A DNA stretch of 64,000 nucleotides from Sphingomonas rubra (GTDB lineage Bacteria; Pseudomonadota; Alphaproteobacteria; Sphingomonadales; Sphingomonadaceae). Below the pieces are notes generated by a model that was not told where the DNA came from, did not search any database, and was given only the letters and a program-made list of their open reading frames with translations. The stretch lies in the NCBI RefSeq assembly GCF_900115745.1, contig NZ_FOXP01000001.1, positions 124,001 to 188,000 on the forward strand, written 5' to 3'. Made by a program: the position numbers and the translations under genes. Positions 56,001 through 64,000 of this stretch are shown here, piece after piece. The stretch's first letter is position 1, and each line of letters opens with the position of its first letter.

Positions 56001-57290
56001 TACAACGGGCCGTCGTCGCTGCTGTTCTCGTTCGCGGCGCTGCCCAACCAGCAGCTGACCGGACCGATCGCGCTCGCCGCCGACTTCTCGGGAACGGTGA
56101 ACGCGCCGCGGCTGAACGGGCTGATCCGCGCCGACAACCTCACCTACGACAACGAGACGTACGGCACGCGCTTGTCGCGGATGCGGCTGGCGGCACGGTT
56201 CAACAACGACCGGCTGGAGGTGACGACGCTCAGCGCCAGAGCGGGCGAGGGTACGGTGCAGGCGCAGGGAAGCGTCGGGCTGGCGGCGGCGTCGGGCTAT
56301 CCGATCGATCTGACGGCGCGGCTGGACAACGCCCGTCTCGCCAACAGCGACGCGCTGGCGGCGACGACGAGCGGCACGGTGCGGGTGACCAAGAACGCGC
56401 AGGGCGGTCTCATCCAAGGCAACCTGACCGTCCCCAACGCACGGTACGAGATCATCCGTCAGGGTCAGGCCGAAGTGCCGGAGTTGACCGGCGTGCGTCG
56501 TCGCAGCGAAATCCGCGTCGCGCGGCCGACCGATCGGCCGGCCCCCGCGCCGGACCCGTCGATGGGCGTGTTCAAGCTCGACCTGCGGGTACGTGCCGAC
56601 AACCAGCTGTTCGTGTCCGGCATGGGGCTCGAATCGGAATGGGAAATGGACCTGCGGATCGGCGGCACGTCCGCCGCGCCGCAGATCACCGGCGGGCTAG
56701 ACCTGGTGCGCGGCACCTACTCGTTCGCGGGCAAGCGGTTCGACGTGAACCGCGGCACCATCCGCTTCCGCGGCGGCGCGCTCACCGATCCCGACATCAA
56801 CATCCAGGCGACGACGACCACGACGGGTACGAGCCCGATCACGGTGGTCATCAACGTCACGGGGACGGGACAGCGACCGCAGATCGCCTTCACCTCGACA
56901 CCGGCGCTGCCGCAGGACGAGGTGCTGAGCCGGCTGCTGTTCGGGACCAATCCGGAGAATCTGTCGGCGACCGAGGCGATCCAGCTCGCCTCCGCGCTGA
57001 ACTCCTTGCGCGGCTCGGGCGGGGGGCTCAACCCACTGGGCAAGCTGCGCTCGGCGACGGGGTTCGACCGGTTGCGCGTGCTCGGCGCCGACGAGGCGAG
57101 CGGGCGGGGGACCAGCCTAGCGGCCGGCAAGTACCTGACCGACGACATCTACGTCGAGATCGTCACCGACGCGCGCGGCTTCACCGCCACGCAGCTGGAG
57201 ATCGCGTTAACGCGGGCGCTGAGCCTGCTCACCTCGGCCGGGTCGTTCGGCGGTTCGAACGCGAGCCTTCGTTACTCGAAGGATTATTGA
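53034..57290 (+). CDS. tamB: TamB-like translocation and assembly module / AsmA-like lipid transport protein
   Basis: The 1418-residue protein has a single N-terminal transmembrane helix (ILKWLGLAVLGLVVLVLAV, about 22-44) and a very long periplasmic repeat-rich beta-helix with many LDLAASRFGNF-like strands, ending in the conserved DUF490/TamB C-terminal domain (GGLDLVRGTYSFAGKRFDVN, PQDEVLSRLLFG, DDIYVEI). It bridges inner and outer membrane and works with TamA in barrel-protein assembly and phospholipid transport. Its ATG overlaps the tamA stop (TGATG). Confidence 0.94.
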   Translation: MPTDDINAGEHASAVRVAGRPLWQRILKWLGLAVLGLVVLVLAVLFGINTDPGRRFVADQIGGYTTASGLNIQVGRIDGSLYGRMTLSNLRVSDPTGVFLDSPRLEVDWRPFAYVRNHVDVRELTAEQVNLRRRPVLKETPSDPNAPLLPDLDIDVDRLRIGRFAMAAPVTGQAHVLSIDGQVHIADRRAQLVANAQALRGAGIAGGDRLVLRLDAVPDRDKLDVDVKLQAPVGGLVASMAGLKAPLAVSVDGGGGWKNWVGRARATLGGGELANLGVTSRNGHIKVRGLTRPGLYLEGPVERLTAPALQVAIDTTLNERRADTRMKLRSDALIVDAGGLLDLAASRFGNFAIDAQLLTPGAIAPNLSGNDVRARVVLDGAFATPTVNYKISARRLAFGEMGVDNLYAEGLARVDSDRILVPVKARARRVTGLNAAVGGLANNVRIEGDFAISMPNILSDNLRIRSDNVDATAIVVANVQTGRYTGALKGRINNYRIDSIGIVNLSTDAKLVPGPNGGFGITGRVVAQTTQLFNDGARSFLGGNAVVRADIGYSLEGIVSFRNLRLNAPQFRVTRGEGRFDPRTGGVLVSADAFSSQYGPLSARVTGSATNPVVVLRAPRPGVGVGLTNLNARVVGRGGAYAVTASGDTSYGPFTANVLVRPSGQLSVDVRRVVFAGIVANGRIVQTAAGPFAGALSFNGRGITGRARLADQGGFQRADIAARAYNATIPGQVDFTIGRAIVDASVVLLPDAPRVVADVQLGDTRYGPTVIQAARAKVNYVGGRGTAQALLTGSSGLPFRVALNARLSPDNYLVALQGMANNIAFRTVNPARVRVVGGAYRLAPTRVDFGGANGGSLRLAGSFGGATEVQARLDRLDLSILSAFVPSLDVTGTATGSLDYAQASAAAFPTATARLTMNQFRRTGLAAVSTPVDVVFAGNLGRDGGEARALVKSGQSVVGRLLATLRPVAAGGGSWSERLFAAPLGGGIRYNGPSSLLFSFAALPNQQLTGPIALAADFSGTVNAPRLNGLIRADNLTYDNETYGTRLSRMRLAARFNNDRLEVTTLSARAGEGTVQAQGSVGLAAASGYPIDLTARLDNARLANSDALAATTSGTVRVTKNAQGGLIQGNLTVPNARYEIIRQGQAEVPELTGVRRRSEIRVARPTDRPAPAPDPSMGVFKLDLRVRADNQLFVSGMGLESEWEMDLRIGGTSAAPQITGGLDLVRGTYSFAGKRFDVNRGTIRFRGGALTDPDINIQATTTTTGTSPITVVINVTGTGQRPQIAFTSTPALPQDEVLSRLLFGTNPENLSATEAIQLASALNSLRGSGGGLNPLGKLRSATGFDRLRVLGADEASGRGTSLAAGKYLTDDIYVEIVTDARGFTATQLEIALTRALSLLTSAGSFGGSNASLRYSKDY

Positions 57291-57323
57291 GCCCGACAGG
57301 CAGGCGCGACTAGTCCAAACGAA

Positions 57324-57351
57324 AGCGGACCAGTGCCGGGGCACTGGTCCG
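57324..57351. terminator. strong intrinsic terminator between tamB and the tiny gene
   Basis: GCGGACCAGTGCC and GGCACTGGTCCGC form a perfect 13-bp stem with a 2-base apical gap. On the minus strand it is followed by TTTCGTTTGG, so it ends the leftward transcript of the 17-codon gene; it can also stop tamB transcripts. Confidence 0.8.
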
Positions 57352-57381
57352 CTCGCATGTGTCGCCGAACGATCGCGTGGT

Positions 57382-57422
57382 GCGACCTAGCAGGGTCGCG
57401 AGCGAGGCGGCCGGCGCCTCGC
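57382..57422 (-). ncRNA. two hairpins directly after the 17-codon ORF
   Basis: On the minus strand GCGAGGCG-CCGGC-CGCCTCGC (57422-57402) begins 4 bases after the stop codon, and GCGACC-CTGCTA-GGTCGC (57399-57382) follows 2 bases later; both stems are perfect. With the terminator at 57324-57351 they make a compact structured 3' region of about 100 bases, as in small regulatory RNAs. Confidence 0.6.
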
Positions 57423-57426
57423 TGGA

Positions 57427-57480
57427 TCAGCAGGGGCGAATATTGTTGCCGTAGATCAGCGAGAGGATGAACTTGATCAT
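57427..57480 (-). CDS. 17-residue peptide gene in a structured small transcript
   Basis: The ORF encodes MIKFILSLIYGNNIRPC, hydrophobic at the N-terminus and with a terminal Asn-Asn-Ile-Arg-Pro-Cys. AGGGAG lies 7 bases before the ATG, a good Shine-Dalgarno. It is followed by two hairpins and a terminator, and a CtrA-type box lies 44 bases upstream. It is too short for routine gene calling. Either the peptide is functional (membrane-active, signal or modified peptide), or translation of it controls the RNA. I recognise no family. Confidence 0.6.
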   Translation of the reverse strand: MIKFILSLIYGNNIRPC

Positions 57481-57523
57481 GATAATCTCCCTCGAAAGCG
57501 CCTCGTTGGACGCGTCGCCGATC

Positions 57524-57539
57524 TTAACGAGATGTTAAC
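57524..57539. promoter_or_regulatory. full CtrA-type binding box between the tiny gene and the EAL gene
   Basis: TTAACGAGATGTTAAC matches TTAA-N7-TTAAC, the consensus of the alphaproteobacterial cell-cycle/motility regulator CtrA. It lies 83 bases before the EAL start and 44 bases before the tiny ORF on the other strand, so it could control both. Confidence 0.65.
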
Positions 57540-57621
57540 TGCGGGCAATATGGTTATTGCGGTGTTCACCGTTTTCGGTCGTTAACGGTATTTTCACGGC
57601 AGGGGATTAGCCGCGAAGGGG

Positions 57622-58911
57622 ATGACCGAGCCTCTTCGACGTCCCGCAACGCTCACGGCCCGCGGTATCGCCGCACCGTGGCGCTTTATGGTGATGATCG
57701 AGATCGCGAATTACGCGATGCTCAGGCGCCACGTCGGCGCGCGTCGAGCAGAGACGCTGACGAGTGACATCGTCGCGACACTCACGGCGATGGAGCCAAG
57801 TATCGACGCGCGGGCGGCGGGGCGAGACAGAGTCGAACTAGAGATCGCCGCTGAGTCCCGAGGGGCGCTGGACGATCTGCTCGCCGATTTCGGAACGCTG
57901 TTCGCCGAGCCGTTGACCTTCGATGCGGAGCCCTATCTCGTCGAGGTTACTTTGGGTGCTGCTGCGGCGGCGGCGGGAGAATGCGACGAGGTACGTTTGC
58001 TGGAGGAGGCGGAGCACGCCCTGGCCGAGGCTCGCAGCGAGCGTCGAGCTGTCGTGCGCGATGCGACACGGACGAGCGCAACCATCGACCGCATCGCGCT
58101 CGCGCGCGAACTTCCTGCGGCGATCCAGAACAATGAGCTGTTCCTGCAGTATCAGCCCAAGCTGCACGTCCGCCAGCACAAGGTGGGCAGCCTGGAGGCG
58201 CTGATCCGCTGGCGCCATCCCGTGCGTGGACTGGTGCTGCCGGGTGATTTTATCCCGCTTGCCGAGCAGTCGCGCGACATCGGGCCGCTGACGCTGTGGA
58301 CCATCCGCCAGGTGATCGAGGATCAGCGGCGCCTCGCAGAGGCTGGATTTGACCTCCGCGTCTTCATCAACATCGCTGGCGTGTTGCTGACCGACACCGC
58401 TTTCGTTCGACAGGCATGTGCCCTGATCGAGGCGAGCGGCGCGACTATGGGGTTCGAGATCACCGAAACATCGGTAATCCGCGATCCGCAGAGCGCGATC
58501 GCGCACCTCAACGTGTTCGCCGACATTGGCATCGTCATCGCCATCGACGATTACGGGGCCGGGCTTTCGTCGCTCGCTTATCTGAAGCAGCTGCCCGCGC
58601 GCGAACTCAAGATCGACAAGCTGTTCGTGACGCAGCTGACCAGCTCCAATCGTGACCCGCTGATCGTCCGGTCGACGATCGATTTGGCGCATGCGTTGGA
58701 GATGGAGGTAGTGGCGGAGGGAGTGGAGACGCCTGCGGCATTGGCGCTGCTGTCAGTCATGGGTTGCGACATGGTTCAAGGCTTTCTGATCAGTCGGCCC
58801 GTCTGTCTCGACGCGATCATCACTTTCTTGCGCGAGCAAGCGAAGGGTACGCGCACCATAGAGCCCTCCGCGATGATCCAGCAATTGCGGCGTGGCTGGG
58901 TGAGAGGGTGA
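57622..58911 (+). CDS. EAL-domain cyclic-di-GMP phosphodiesterase with degenerate GGDEF
   Basis: The 429-residue cytoplasmic protein hydrolyses c-di-GMP if active. The EAL domain (about 165-415) is intact: [38 protein letters not shown] and [10 protein letters not shown] give all metal and catalytic residues. Residues 20-150 have a GGDEF-like outline but no GG(D/E)EF signature (GRDRVELEI at that place), so no cyclase activity is expected. It overlaps the kinase gene (GTGA) and probably forms one unit with it. Confidence 0.92.
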   Translation: MTEPLRRPATLTARGIAAPWRFMVMIEIANYAMLRRHVGARRAETLTSDIVATLTAMEPSIDARAAGRDRVELEIAAESRGALDDLLADFGTLFAEPLTFDAEPYLVEVTLGAAAAAAGECDEVRLLEEAEHALAEARSERRAVVRDATRTSATIDRIALARELPAAIQNNELFLQYQPKLHVRQHKVGSLEALIRWRHPVRGLVLPGDFIPLAEQSRDIGPLTLWTIRQVIEDQRRLAEAGFDLRVFINIAGVLLTDTAFVRQACALIEASGATMGFEITETSVIRDPQSAIAHLNVFADIGIVIAIDDYGAGLSSLAYLKQLPARELKIDKLFVTQLTSSNRDPLIVRSTIDLAHALEMEVVAEGVETPAALALLSVMGCDMVQGFLISRPVCLDAIITFLREQAKGTRTIEPSAMIQQLRRGWVRG

Positions 58912-61328
58912 TCGGCCGCACGTCCGCCTTCGCGGCCCTGATATTTTATTTCTTAGCGAACCCAGCATGGGCTGCGTCAACAACCACCAATCCGGTATTG
59001 GAACGAGCCAAGCGGACGATGCTTGTCGACCCGAACGGCGCAATGGCACTGGCGAGGAGCGTAAAAGCATCAGCCGCATCGATCCGTGATCGCCAACAGC
59101 GTGCCTTGCTTGTTGCCGATGCTGAACGTGTCCTAGCGGAATGTGCGTTACGCTTAGACAACTATGCCGAGGCACAACAACGAATTGCCAAATCAATCGA
59201 TCACCTGAATAAGGCTGGTGGATCGGTAAAGTTGATGGCGGAAGCGCTTCTGACGCGAGGTGGCGTAGATGCTGGTACCGGGCGAGTGGCTTCAGCTCTG
59301 TCCGACTACCAAGCTGCATTCAGGGGCTTTCGGCGGCTGGGTGACGATCGCAGCCAAGCCATCGCCTTATCGCTCATTGCCATTCTGTACAACGATGCGC
59401 GGGACAACGTTTCAGCTCTAAGGTATCTAACGCAAGCTGCGGATCTTGCGAGGAAAGATGAGAGGTTGGCAGTGGTTATTGCTAATAACCGTGGCAACGC
59501 CTTGCAGGATCTTGACCGCCATGAAGAAGCGGAAAATGTCTTTTTACAAGCTGAAGGTCTAGCGAGCCATTTTCAGGGAAAGCTTCTTCTTGCTCAAATA
59601 CAAGGAAACATGGCTAGAAACCGCTTGGTAGCAGGAGAATTAGACAACGCGGAACATACGATTGCACAGGCCATGGCGCTGACTGGGCAGGGCGAAGCAG
59701 CCGTATGGCGCCCCGTGCTGCTGGCCATAGCCGCAGAGGCGGCGTTGCGTCGACGCCATCTATCGTCAGCCGAACAGCTGATCGGAAAAAGCTTCGCGGG
59801 GGTCGACCTTAGGAAGACGACCATCAACAGTCGCGCGGCACATGACACCGCTTACCGCACGTATAAAGCCCTGAGTCGCCCCGCCGAGGCCCTGGTACAT
59901 CTGATCGCGCTGAAGCGGCTCGACGACGAGGCGACCAAGCTGGCGACGAATACGAGCACGGCGCTGATGGGCGCGCGGTTCGACTTCGCCAACCAGGAAC
60001 TGCGGATCGCCAGGCTGCGCGCGGAGGAACTGCGCCGCAGTGTCGTGGTGGAGCAGGAGAAGACCCGGTTCGAGCGGCTGATCTTCCTGATCGTGGCCGG
60101 GGCGACCGCAGCGATCATCGCGCTGCTCGGCTGGCTGCTGTTCACCATTCGCCGCAGCCGCGATACGATCCGGACGGCGAACGAGGGGTTGGCGGTGACC
60201 AACGCGGCGCTCGGCAAGGCGCTGGCCGCCAAGACCGAGTTTCTCGCCACCACCAGCCACGAGATCAGAACGCCGCTCAACGGCATCCTGGGGATGACGC
60301 AGGTGATGCTTGCCGATCGCGCGCTGGCGCCCGACGTGCGCGAGCGGCTGGGCATCGTCCATACCGCCGGCGCGACGATGCGGACGCTGGTCGACGACAT
60401 CCTGGACGTCGCCAAGATGGAGACGGGCAAGCTCACCATCGATCACGCGCCGTTCGACCTGTGCACGACGTTGAGGGCTGCGACGCCGATGTGGGCGGCG
60501 CAGTGCGACGCCAAGGGCCTGACCTTCGCGGCGCACCTGGACGACTGCCCGAACCTGGTGAACGGCGATGCGGCGCGGCTTCGGCAGATCGTGTTCAACC
60601 TGCTTGCCAATGCCGTGAAGTTCACGGCGGAAGGCGGCATCACGCTCGCGGTAAGACCGGACCGAGCGGCGGGAATGGTCGAGATCGCCGTCACGGACAC
60701 TGGCATCGGGATCGAGCCCGCGCAGCAGACGGCTATCTTCGAGGCGTTCCGTCAGGCGGATGCGAGCACCACGCGGCGGTTCGGCGGCACCGGGCTGGGC
60801 CTGTCGATCTCGCGCAATCTGGCCGAGGCGATGGGGGGCAGCGTCCGGGTCGAGAGCGTGCCGGGACAGGGCGCCACCTTCACCTTGACGCTGCCGCTGA
60901 TCGAGCTGGTGACGACGCCGACGCGCGTGGAACCGGTCTCGGTCGCTGCTTGCGAGCTGCTGGTGCTCGATCGCAACCCGATCTCGCGCGCGATGATGCG
61001 GTCGCTGTTGTCGGAGCAGGTACCGCACATCGCGTTCGTCGGCAGCGAGGAGGAGGCCGTTGCGAGGATGCAGGCCGATCGCGCCGCGCTGCTGCTGATC
61101 GACGATGCGACGATCGCGGGCGACGCGCACGCGGCAGCCCGCATCGCGGGCGCCGCACGTCGGGCGGGCACGCGCACCATCCTCTTATGGCCGCGAGATC
61201 GGCACGACGAACATGATGCCTTGCACGCGGCGGGGATCGACCAAGTCATCGTTCGTCCGTTTCGCGGTGAAACGTTAATGCAGGCGATCGGATCGCTTCG
61301 AGCGGCGCTTGTGCCGGAGGCAGCATGA
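58908..61328 (+). CDS. TPR-sensor histidine kinase with C-terminal degenerate receiver
   Basis: GTG at 58908 overlaps the EAL stop and starts a signal peptide ([20 protein letters not shown]). Then come TPR-like helices (about 40-360), a transmembrane helix ([20 protein letters not shown], about 380), HisKA with the phosphorylated His in [12 protein letters not shown], HATPase_c with [15 protein letters not shown] and [11 protein letters not shown], and a C-terminal receiver-like domain lacking the acceptor Asp (LLLIDDATI). The TPR half is AT-richer than the kinase half. 806 residues. Periplasmic sensor of unknown signal. Confidence 0.9.
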   Translation: MIGRTSAFAALIFYFLANPAWAASTTTNPVLERAKRTMLVDPNGAMALARSVKASAASIRDRQQRALLVADAERVLAECALRLDNYAEAQQRIAKSIDHLNKAGGSVKLMAEALLTRGGVDAGTGRVASALSDYQAAFRGFRRLGDDRSQAIALSLIAILYNDARDNVSALRYLTQAADLARKDERLAVVIANNRGNALQDLDRHEEAENVFLQAEGLASHFQGKLLLAQIQGNMARNRLVAGELDNAEHTIAQAMALTGQGEAAVWRPVLLAIAAEAALRRRHLSSAEQLIGKSFAGVDLRKTTINSRAAHDTAYRTYKALSRPAEALVHLIALKRLDDEATKLATNTSTALMGARFDFANQELRIARLRAEELRRSVVVEQEKTRFERLIFLIVAGATAAIIALLGWLLFTIRRSRDTIRTANEGLAVTNAALGKALAAKTEFLATTSHEIRTPLNGILGMTQVMLADRALAPDVRERLGIVHTAGATMRTLVDDILDVAKMETGKLTIDHAPFDLCTTLRAATPMWAAQCDAKGLTFAAHLDDCPNLVNGDAARLRQIVFNLLANAVKFTAEGGITLAVRPDRAAGMVEIAVTDTGIGIEPAQQTAIFEAFRQADASTTRRFGGTGLGLSISRNLAEAMGGSVRVESVPGQGATFTLTLPLIELVTTPTRVEPVSVAACELLVLDRNPISRAMMRSLLSEQVPHIAFVGSEEEAVARMQADRAALLLIDDATIAGDAHAAARIAGAARRAGTRTILLWPRDRHDEHDALHAAGIDQVIVRPFRGETLMQAIGSLRAALVPEAA

Positions 61329-61392
61329 TCGCTAAACGTCCGGCATGAGACCGTGCGTTCCGCTACGTCACCGCCGATCGGCGGGCTGAGCC

Positions 61393-61785
61393 ATGGACGT
61401 ATTGTTCATCGAGGACGATCGCATGAATCGCCGCGTGGTGCGCGACATGCTGGATGTCGCCGGCGCCACCATGATCGAGGCGGAGGATGCGGAAACCGGC
61501 CTGCACCTGATCGACGAGCGCGACTTCGCGATCGTGCTGGTCGACCTGCGCATGCCGGGGATGGACGGGATTACCGCGATCCGGCTGATCCGGGCGAGAC
61601 CCGACGCGCGGGCACAGGTTCCGGTGATCGTGGTCACCGCAGACACTGCCCCCGATCTGCACGCACGCTGCCTGGAAGCCGGGGCCGACGCGGTGATCTT
61701 CAAGCCCGTCGCCATGGAGGCGCTGTTTGAGGCGATGGGCCAGGTGCTCGCCCGCGGTGCGCGCGAGGGCGGGCTGATCGGCTAG
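61393..61785 (+). CDS. single-domain response regulator
   Basis: The 130-residue receiver has the acidic pair IEDD (7-9), the phosphoacceptor Asp at 51 (VLVDLRMPGMDG), VVTADT and the conserved FKPVA lysine, with no output domain. It is the obvious partner of the upstream kinase, whose own receiver is degenerate. Its stop overlaps that of the convergent methyltransferase gene. Confidence 0.92.
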   Translation: MDVLFIEDDRMNRRVVRDMLDVAGATMIEAEDAETGLHLIDERDFAIVLVDLRMPGMDGITAIRLIRARPDARAQVPVIVVTADTAPDLHARCLEAGADAVIFKPVAMEALFEAMGQVLARGAREGGLIG

Positions 61786-62615
61786 CGCGGTAGCAGCGCC
61801 TGGGCGAGGGAAGTGCCGCCGCTGCCCCGCCGCGCGGGCTGAGGCTGCGACGGATCGGGTGCCCAGCCGGTGAGAAAGATCAGATCGATCCGCTCGCGGG
61901 TGCGTCCGTCGGATTCGGCGGCGACGGCGAAGCTCTGCGCGGCACGACCCAGCGCCCCGCGCGTCAGAGGTGCGCGATCGCGGAGCAGGTTGGTCGCGGC
62001 CGAGCCGCGCAGGTCGCGGAACAGCGCCCCTAGATCGGCGTATCCCACCCGCAGCGTCTCGCCATCGGCAACGGGCAGCGCGAAGCCGGCGCGGACGAGC
62101 AGGTCGCCGGCGGAGCGCACGTCGATCTGCGGGTGGAGGCGAGCCGCCGGGCGGTCAGCATCGCCGTCGCGCAAGGCGTGGCGCAGATGGGGAAGCGAGC
62201 CGGCGCCGACCAGGGCCGCCAGGAAGAGCCCATCGGGGCGGAGCACGCGGCGGGCGAGCGCCAGCGCGCCAGGCACGTCGTCGATCTGGTCGAGCACGCC
62301 GGCGCTGACGACCAGGTCGAAGCTGGCGTCGGCGAAGGGCAGGCGGTCCTCGTCGGCCTGAACGCCTTGGACGGCGGCGGCGAAGCGATACCCCGCGTCC
62401 ATGCGGGCGACGCGGGCGCCGGGCGGTGCCACGAACCCACCATCGAAACAGCCGAGATCGAGCACGTCGACGAACTGCCGCTTCACGCTGGCGAGACGTT
62501 CCGCGATGCCGTCGAGCATCACGGCGCGAACGAAGTCGTGGGCGGCATAGTCGGCGGCGGCACGATCGCGGCGCAGACGCCGTGCGGCGCGGTCGAAGAT
62601 CGCGGGAGCGTCCAT
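61782..62615 (-). CDS. SAM-dependent methyltransferase, NDUFAF5/BioC-like
   Basis: The 277-residue protein begins MDAPAIFDRAARRLRRDRAA, as in the alphaproteobacterial relatives of the complex I assembly factor NDUFAF5, then has the class I motif DVLDLGCFDGGFVAPPGA, DEDRLPFADASFDLVVS, and the RPDGLFLAALVGAGSL segment. The C-terminal LTGWAPDPSQPQPARRGSG tail is characteristic of this group. Mitochondrial relatives hydroxylate/methylate during complex I assembly; BioC-like malonyl-ACP methylation is an alternative. Confidence 0.85.
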   Translation of the reverse strand: MDAPAIFDRAARRLRRDRAAADYAAHDFVRAVMLDGIAERLASVKRQFVDVLDLGCFDGGFVAPPGARVARMDAGYRFAAAVQGVQADEDRLPFADASFDLVVSAGVLDQIDDVPGALALARRVLRPDGLFLAALVGAGSLPHLRHALRDGDADRPAARLHPQIDVRSAGDLLVRAGFALPVADGETLRVGYADLGALFRDLRGSAATNLLRDRAPLTRGALGRAAQSFAVAAESDGRTRERIDLIFLTGWAPDPSQPQPARRGSGGTSLAQALLPR

Positions 62616-62659
62616 GTGCGGGGCTTGTGCCGGGGTCGGCGGCAGGGGACAAGCCCGAC

Positions 62660-63394
62660 GTGCCCGGTTCCGTTTCCCAGTTGCTGCGACAGGTGGTCGC
62701 CTACGCGCTGCCGCCGCGGTGCGCCGGATGCGGTGAGCCGGTGGCGGAGGACCATCAGTTCTGCGGCGCCTGCTGGTCGGGCATGCGCTTCCTGGGGCCG
62801 CCCTGGTGCGCGGGATGCCGGCTGCCCTTCGCCTTTCACCGTGGCGAGGAGGCGCGCTGTGCCGCGTGCCTCTCCGCGCCGCCGCGGCACGCCGGGGTGC
62901 ACGCCGCGGTCGCTTACGGCGACACGGCGGCGGCGCTGGCCGTGCGGTTGAAGCACGGTGGACGGATCGCGTTGGCCGAGACGATGGCGCGGTCGATGGC
63001 CCGGTGGATGCCGGCGGATGCGGAGTTGCTGGTGCCGGTGCCGCTCCATCGCTGGCGGCTGTGGACGCGCGGCTTCAACCAGGCGGCGCTAATCGCGGAC
63101 GCGCTGTCGCGGCGGACGGGCGTGCCGCGGGATCACCGGCTGCTGGTGCGGGTTCGGCGAACGCGGCTGCTGCGTGGCCTGGGGCGGCGGGCACGCGCGC
63201 GGACGGTGGCGGGGGCGTTCGCGGTGGAGGCGGCCGGGCGCGCCGCGGTGCGGGGCAGGCGGATCGTGCTGGTCGACGACGTCTACACGACCGGCGCGAC
63301 CGCCGATGGCTGCGTGCGGGCGCTGCGCCGGGCGGGTGCGGCATCGGTGACGATCCTGTGCTGGGCACGGGTGCTGCCGGAGACCGCGGATTGA
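62660..63394 (+). CDS. comF: ComF family phosphoribosyltransferase-like protein
   Basis: About 244 residues with a zinc-ribbon part (PPRCAGCGEP, CGACW, CAGCRLP, CAACL) and the phosphoribosyltransferase-like core: LLVPVPLHRWRLWTRGFNQA, and the PRPP loop VLVDDVYTTGATADGCVRAL. ComF proteins help DNA uptake in competent bacteria. The start is uncertain; GTG at 62660 was chosen, GTG at 62627 is possible. It diverges from the methyltransferase gene and precedes grxC. Confidence 0.88.
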   Translation: MPGSVSQLLRQVVAYALPPRCAGCGEPVAEDHQFCGACWSGMRFLGPPWCAGCRLPFAFHRGEEARCAACLSAPPRHAGVHAAVAYGDTAAALAVRLKHGGRIALAETMARSMARWMPADAELLVPVPLHRWRLWTRGFNQAALIADALSRRTGVPRDHRLLVRVRRTRLLRGLGRRARARTVAGAFAVEAAGRAAVRGRRIVLVDDVYTTGATADGCVRALRRAGAASVTILCWARVLPETAD

Positions 63395-63426
63395 CAAGGC
63401 GGCCGTCCGTCCACACTTCGCCGTGC

Positions 63427-63684
63427 ATGGCGACCGTTGAAATCTACACCAAGGCGTTCTGTCCCTATTGCACGCGCGCGATGCGGCTGTTGGCGTCGAA
63501 GGGCGTCTCGCCGGACGAGATCGACATCACCATGGGCGGTCCGCGCCGCGGCGAGATGATCGAGCGGGCGGGCGGGCGCACCACCGTGCCGCAGGTCTTC
63601 ATCGACGGGCGGCATATCGGCGGGTCGGACGATCTGGCGGCGCTCGACGCGCGCGGGGGGCTGGACCCGTTGCTGACGGCGTGA
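63427..63684 (+). CDS. grxC: glutaredoxin 3
   Basis: The 85-residue protein has the dithiol active site KAFCPYCTRAM, the TTVPQVFIDG glutathione-binding segment with cis-Pro and the HIGGSDDL motif. It reduces mixed disulfides with glutathione in the cytoplasm. It lies 33 bases after comF and overlaps the start of the nitrilase-family gene (GTGA), the order seen in many alphaproteobacteria. Confidence 0.95.
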   Translation: MATVEIYTKAFCPYCTRAMRLLASKGVSPDEIDITMGGPRRGEMIERAGGRTTVPQVFIDGRHIGGSDDLAALDARGGLDPLLTA

Positions 63685-64000
63685 AGATCGCGCTGTTGCA
63701 GATGACCGCAGGGATCGACCCGCGGGCGAACGCCGCCACGCTGAAGGCGGCGGTGCGGGCGGCCGCGGCGAATGGCGCCGCGATGTTGTTCACGCCGGAA
63801 ATGTCGGGGCTGATCGACCGTGACCGCGCGCGGGCGGCGGCGTCAATCACGCGCGAGGAGGACGATCCGGTGCTGCGCGCGGTACGCGACGCCGCGGCGG
63901 AGGCGGGCCTGTGGGTGCAGCTCGGGTCACTGGCGGTCCGCCGGGCGGACGGCCGCTTGGCCAATCGCGGCTTCGTCATCGACGATAGCGGCAACGTCCG
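63681..64000 (+). CDS. carbon-nitrogen hydrolase (nitrilase family), partial
   Basis: Only the first about 106 codons are in the window. KIALLQMTAGIDPRANAATL and MLFTPEMSGL, with the first catalytic glutamate (TPEM), identify the Nit/omega-amidase group that removes amide from deaminated glutathione or 2-oxoglutaramate. Start GTG overlaps the grxC stop. The lysine and cysteine of the triad lie beyond the window edge. Confidence 0.88.
   Translation, partial: MKIALLQMTAGIDPRANAATLKAAVRAAAANGAAMLFTPEMSGLIDRDRARAAASITREEDDPVLRAVRDAAAEAGLWVQLGSLAVRRADGRLANRGFVIDDSGNV

Overview
The window is high-GC, gene-dense chromosomal DNA from an alphaproteobacterium, almost certainly a sphingomonad (Sphingomonas or a close relative). 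The evidence is the gene content and order (UPF0262, DUF2849, an NDUFAF5-like methyltransferase, a PEPxxWA-CTERM protein, the paired TamA/TamB genes, a ThiS-ThiG fusion), frequent GTG/TTG starts with ATGA or GTGA overlaps, and several dispersed palindromic repeat families of the kind common in sphingomonads. I see no rRNA, tRNA, CRISPR array or complete insertion sequence.

Layout. 0-4.6 kb: sulfate activation (cysQ, cysN/C fusion, cysD). 4.6-8.1 kb: arginine succinyltransferase pathway (astB, astA and an M20 peptidase). 8.1-14.3 kb: DUF481 protein, rppH, esterase, histone-deacetylase-like protein, photolyase, cyclopropane fatty acid synthase. 14.4-16.4 kb: glnA and glnB behind a convincing sigma-54 promoter. 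16.7-20.7 kb: ArsC-like protein, accC-accB-aroQ, thiS-thiG fusion. 20.7-28.6 kb: CsbD stress protein with a general-stress promoter, a ThDP enzyme, and rplA-rplK and nusG-secE, which are separated here by about 3.3 kb of accessory genes. 28.8-32.1 kb: cdd, a degenerate GH25 protein, UPF0262, dnaB. 32.3-33.4 kb: an AT-richer acyltransferase. 33.6-37.7 kb: sulfate/sulfite reduction operon (cobA, DUF2849, cysI, DUF934, cysH), which completes the pathway begun at the left edge. 37.8-47.1 kb: DUF2490, astD, selO, GH130, glycosyltransferase, nitronate monooxygenase-like flavoprotein, hydroxyacid dehydrogenase. 47.2-50.7 kb: SH3-like protein, a repeat-disrupted nucleotidyltransferase, thiolase, prepilin peptidase. 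50.8-57.3 kb: tamA-tamB. 57.4-61.8 kb: a tiny 17-codon gene with a structured 3' region, then an EAL phosphodiesterase, a TPR hybrid-like histidine kinase and a response regulator. 61.8-64 kb: methyltransferase, comF, grxC and the start of a nitrilase-family gene.

The two sulfur clusters together give sulfate to APS/PAPS to sulfite to sulfide, with cobA supplying the siroheme precursor. The two ast loci give three of the five AST steps. Palindromic repeats have been inserted between genes, inside operons and, in at least two cases, into reading frames (cysN/C N-terminus, nucleotidyltransferase C-terminus).

The most unusual item is the divergent locus at 57.3-57.6 kb. A 17-residue ORF with a good Shine-Dalgarno is followed by two perfect hairpins and a strong terminator, and shares a full CtrA-type box with the EAL gene. 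It may be a dual-function small RNA or peptide.
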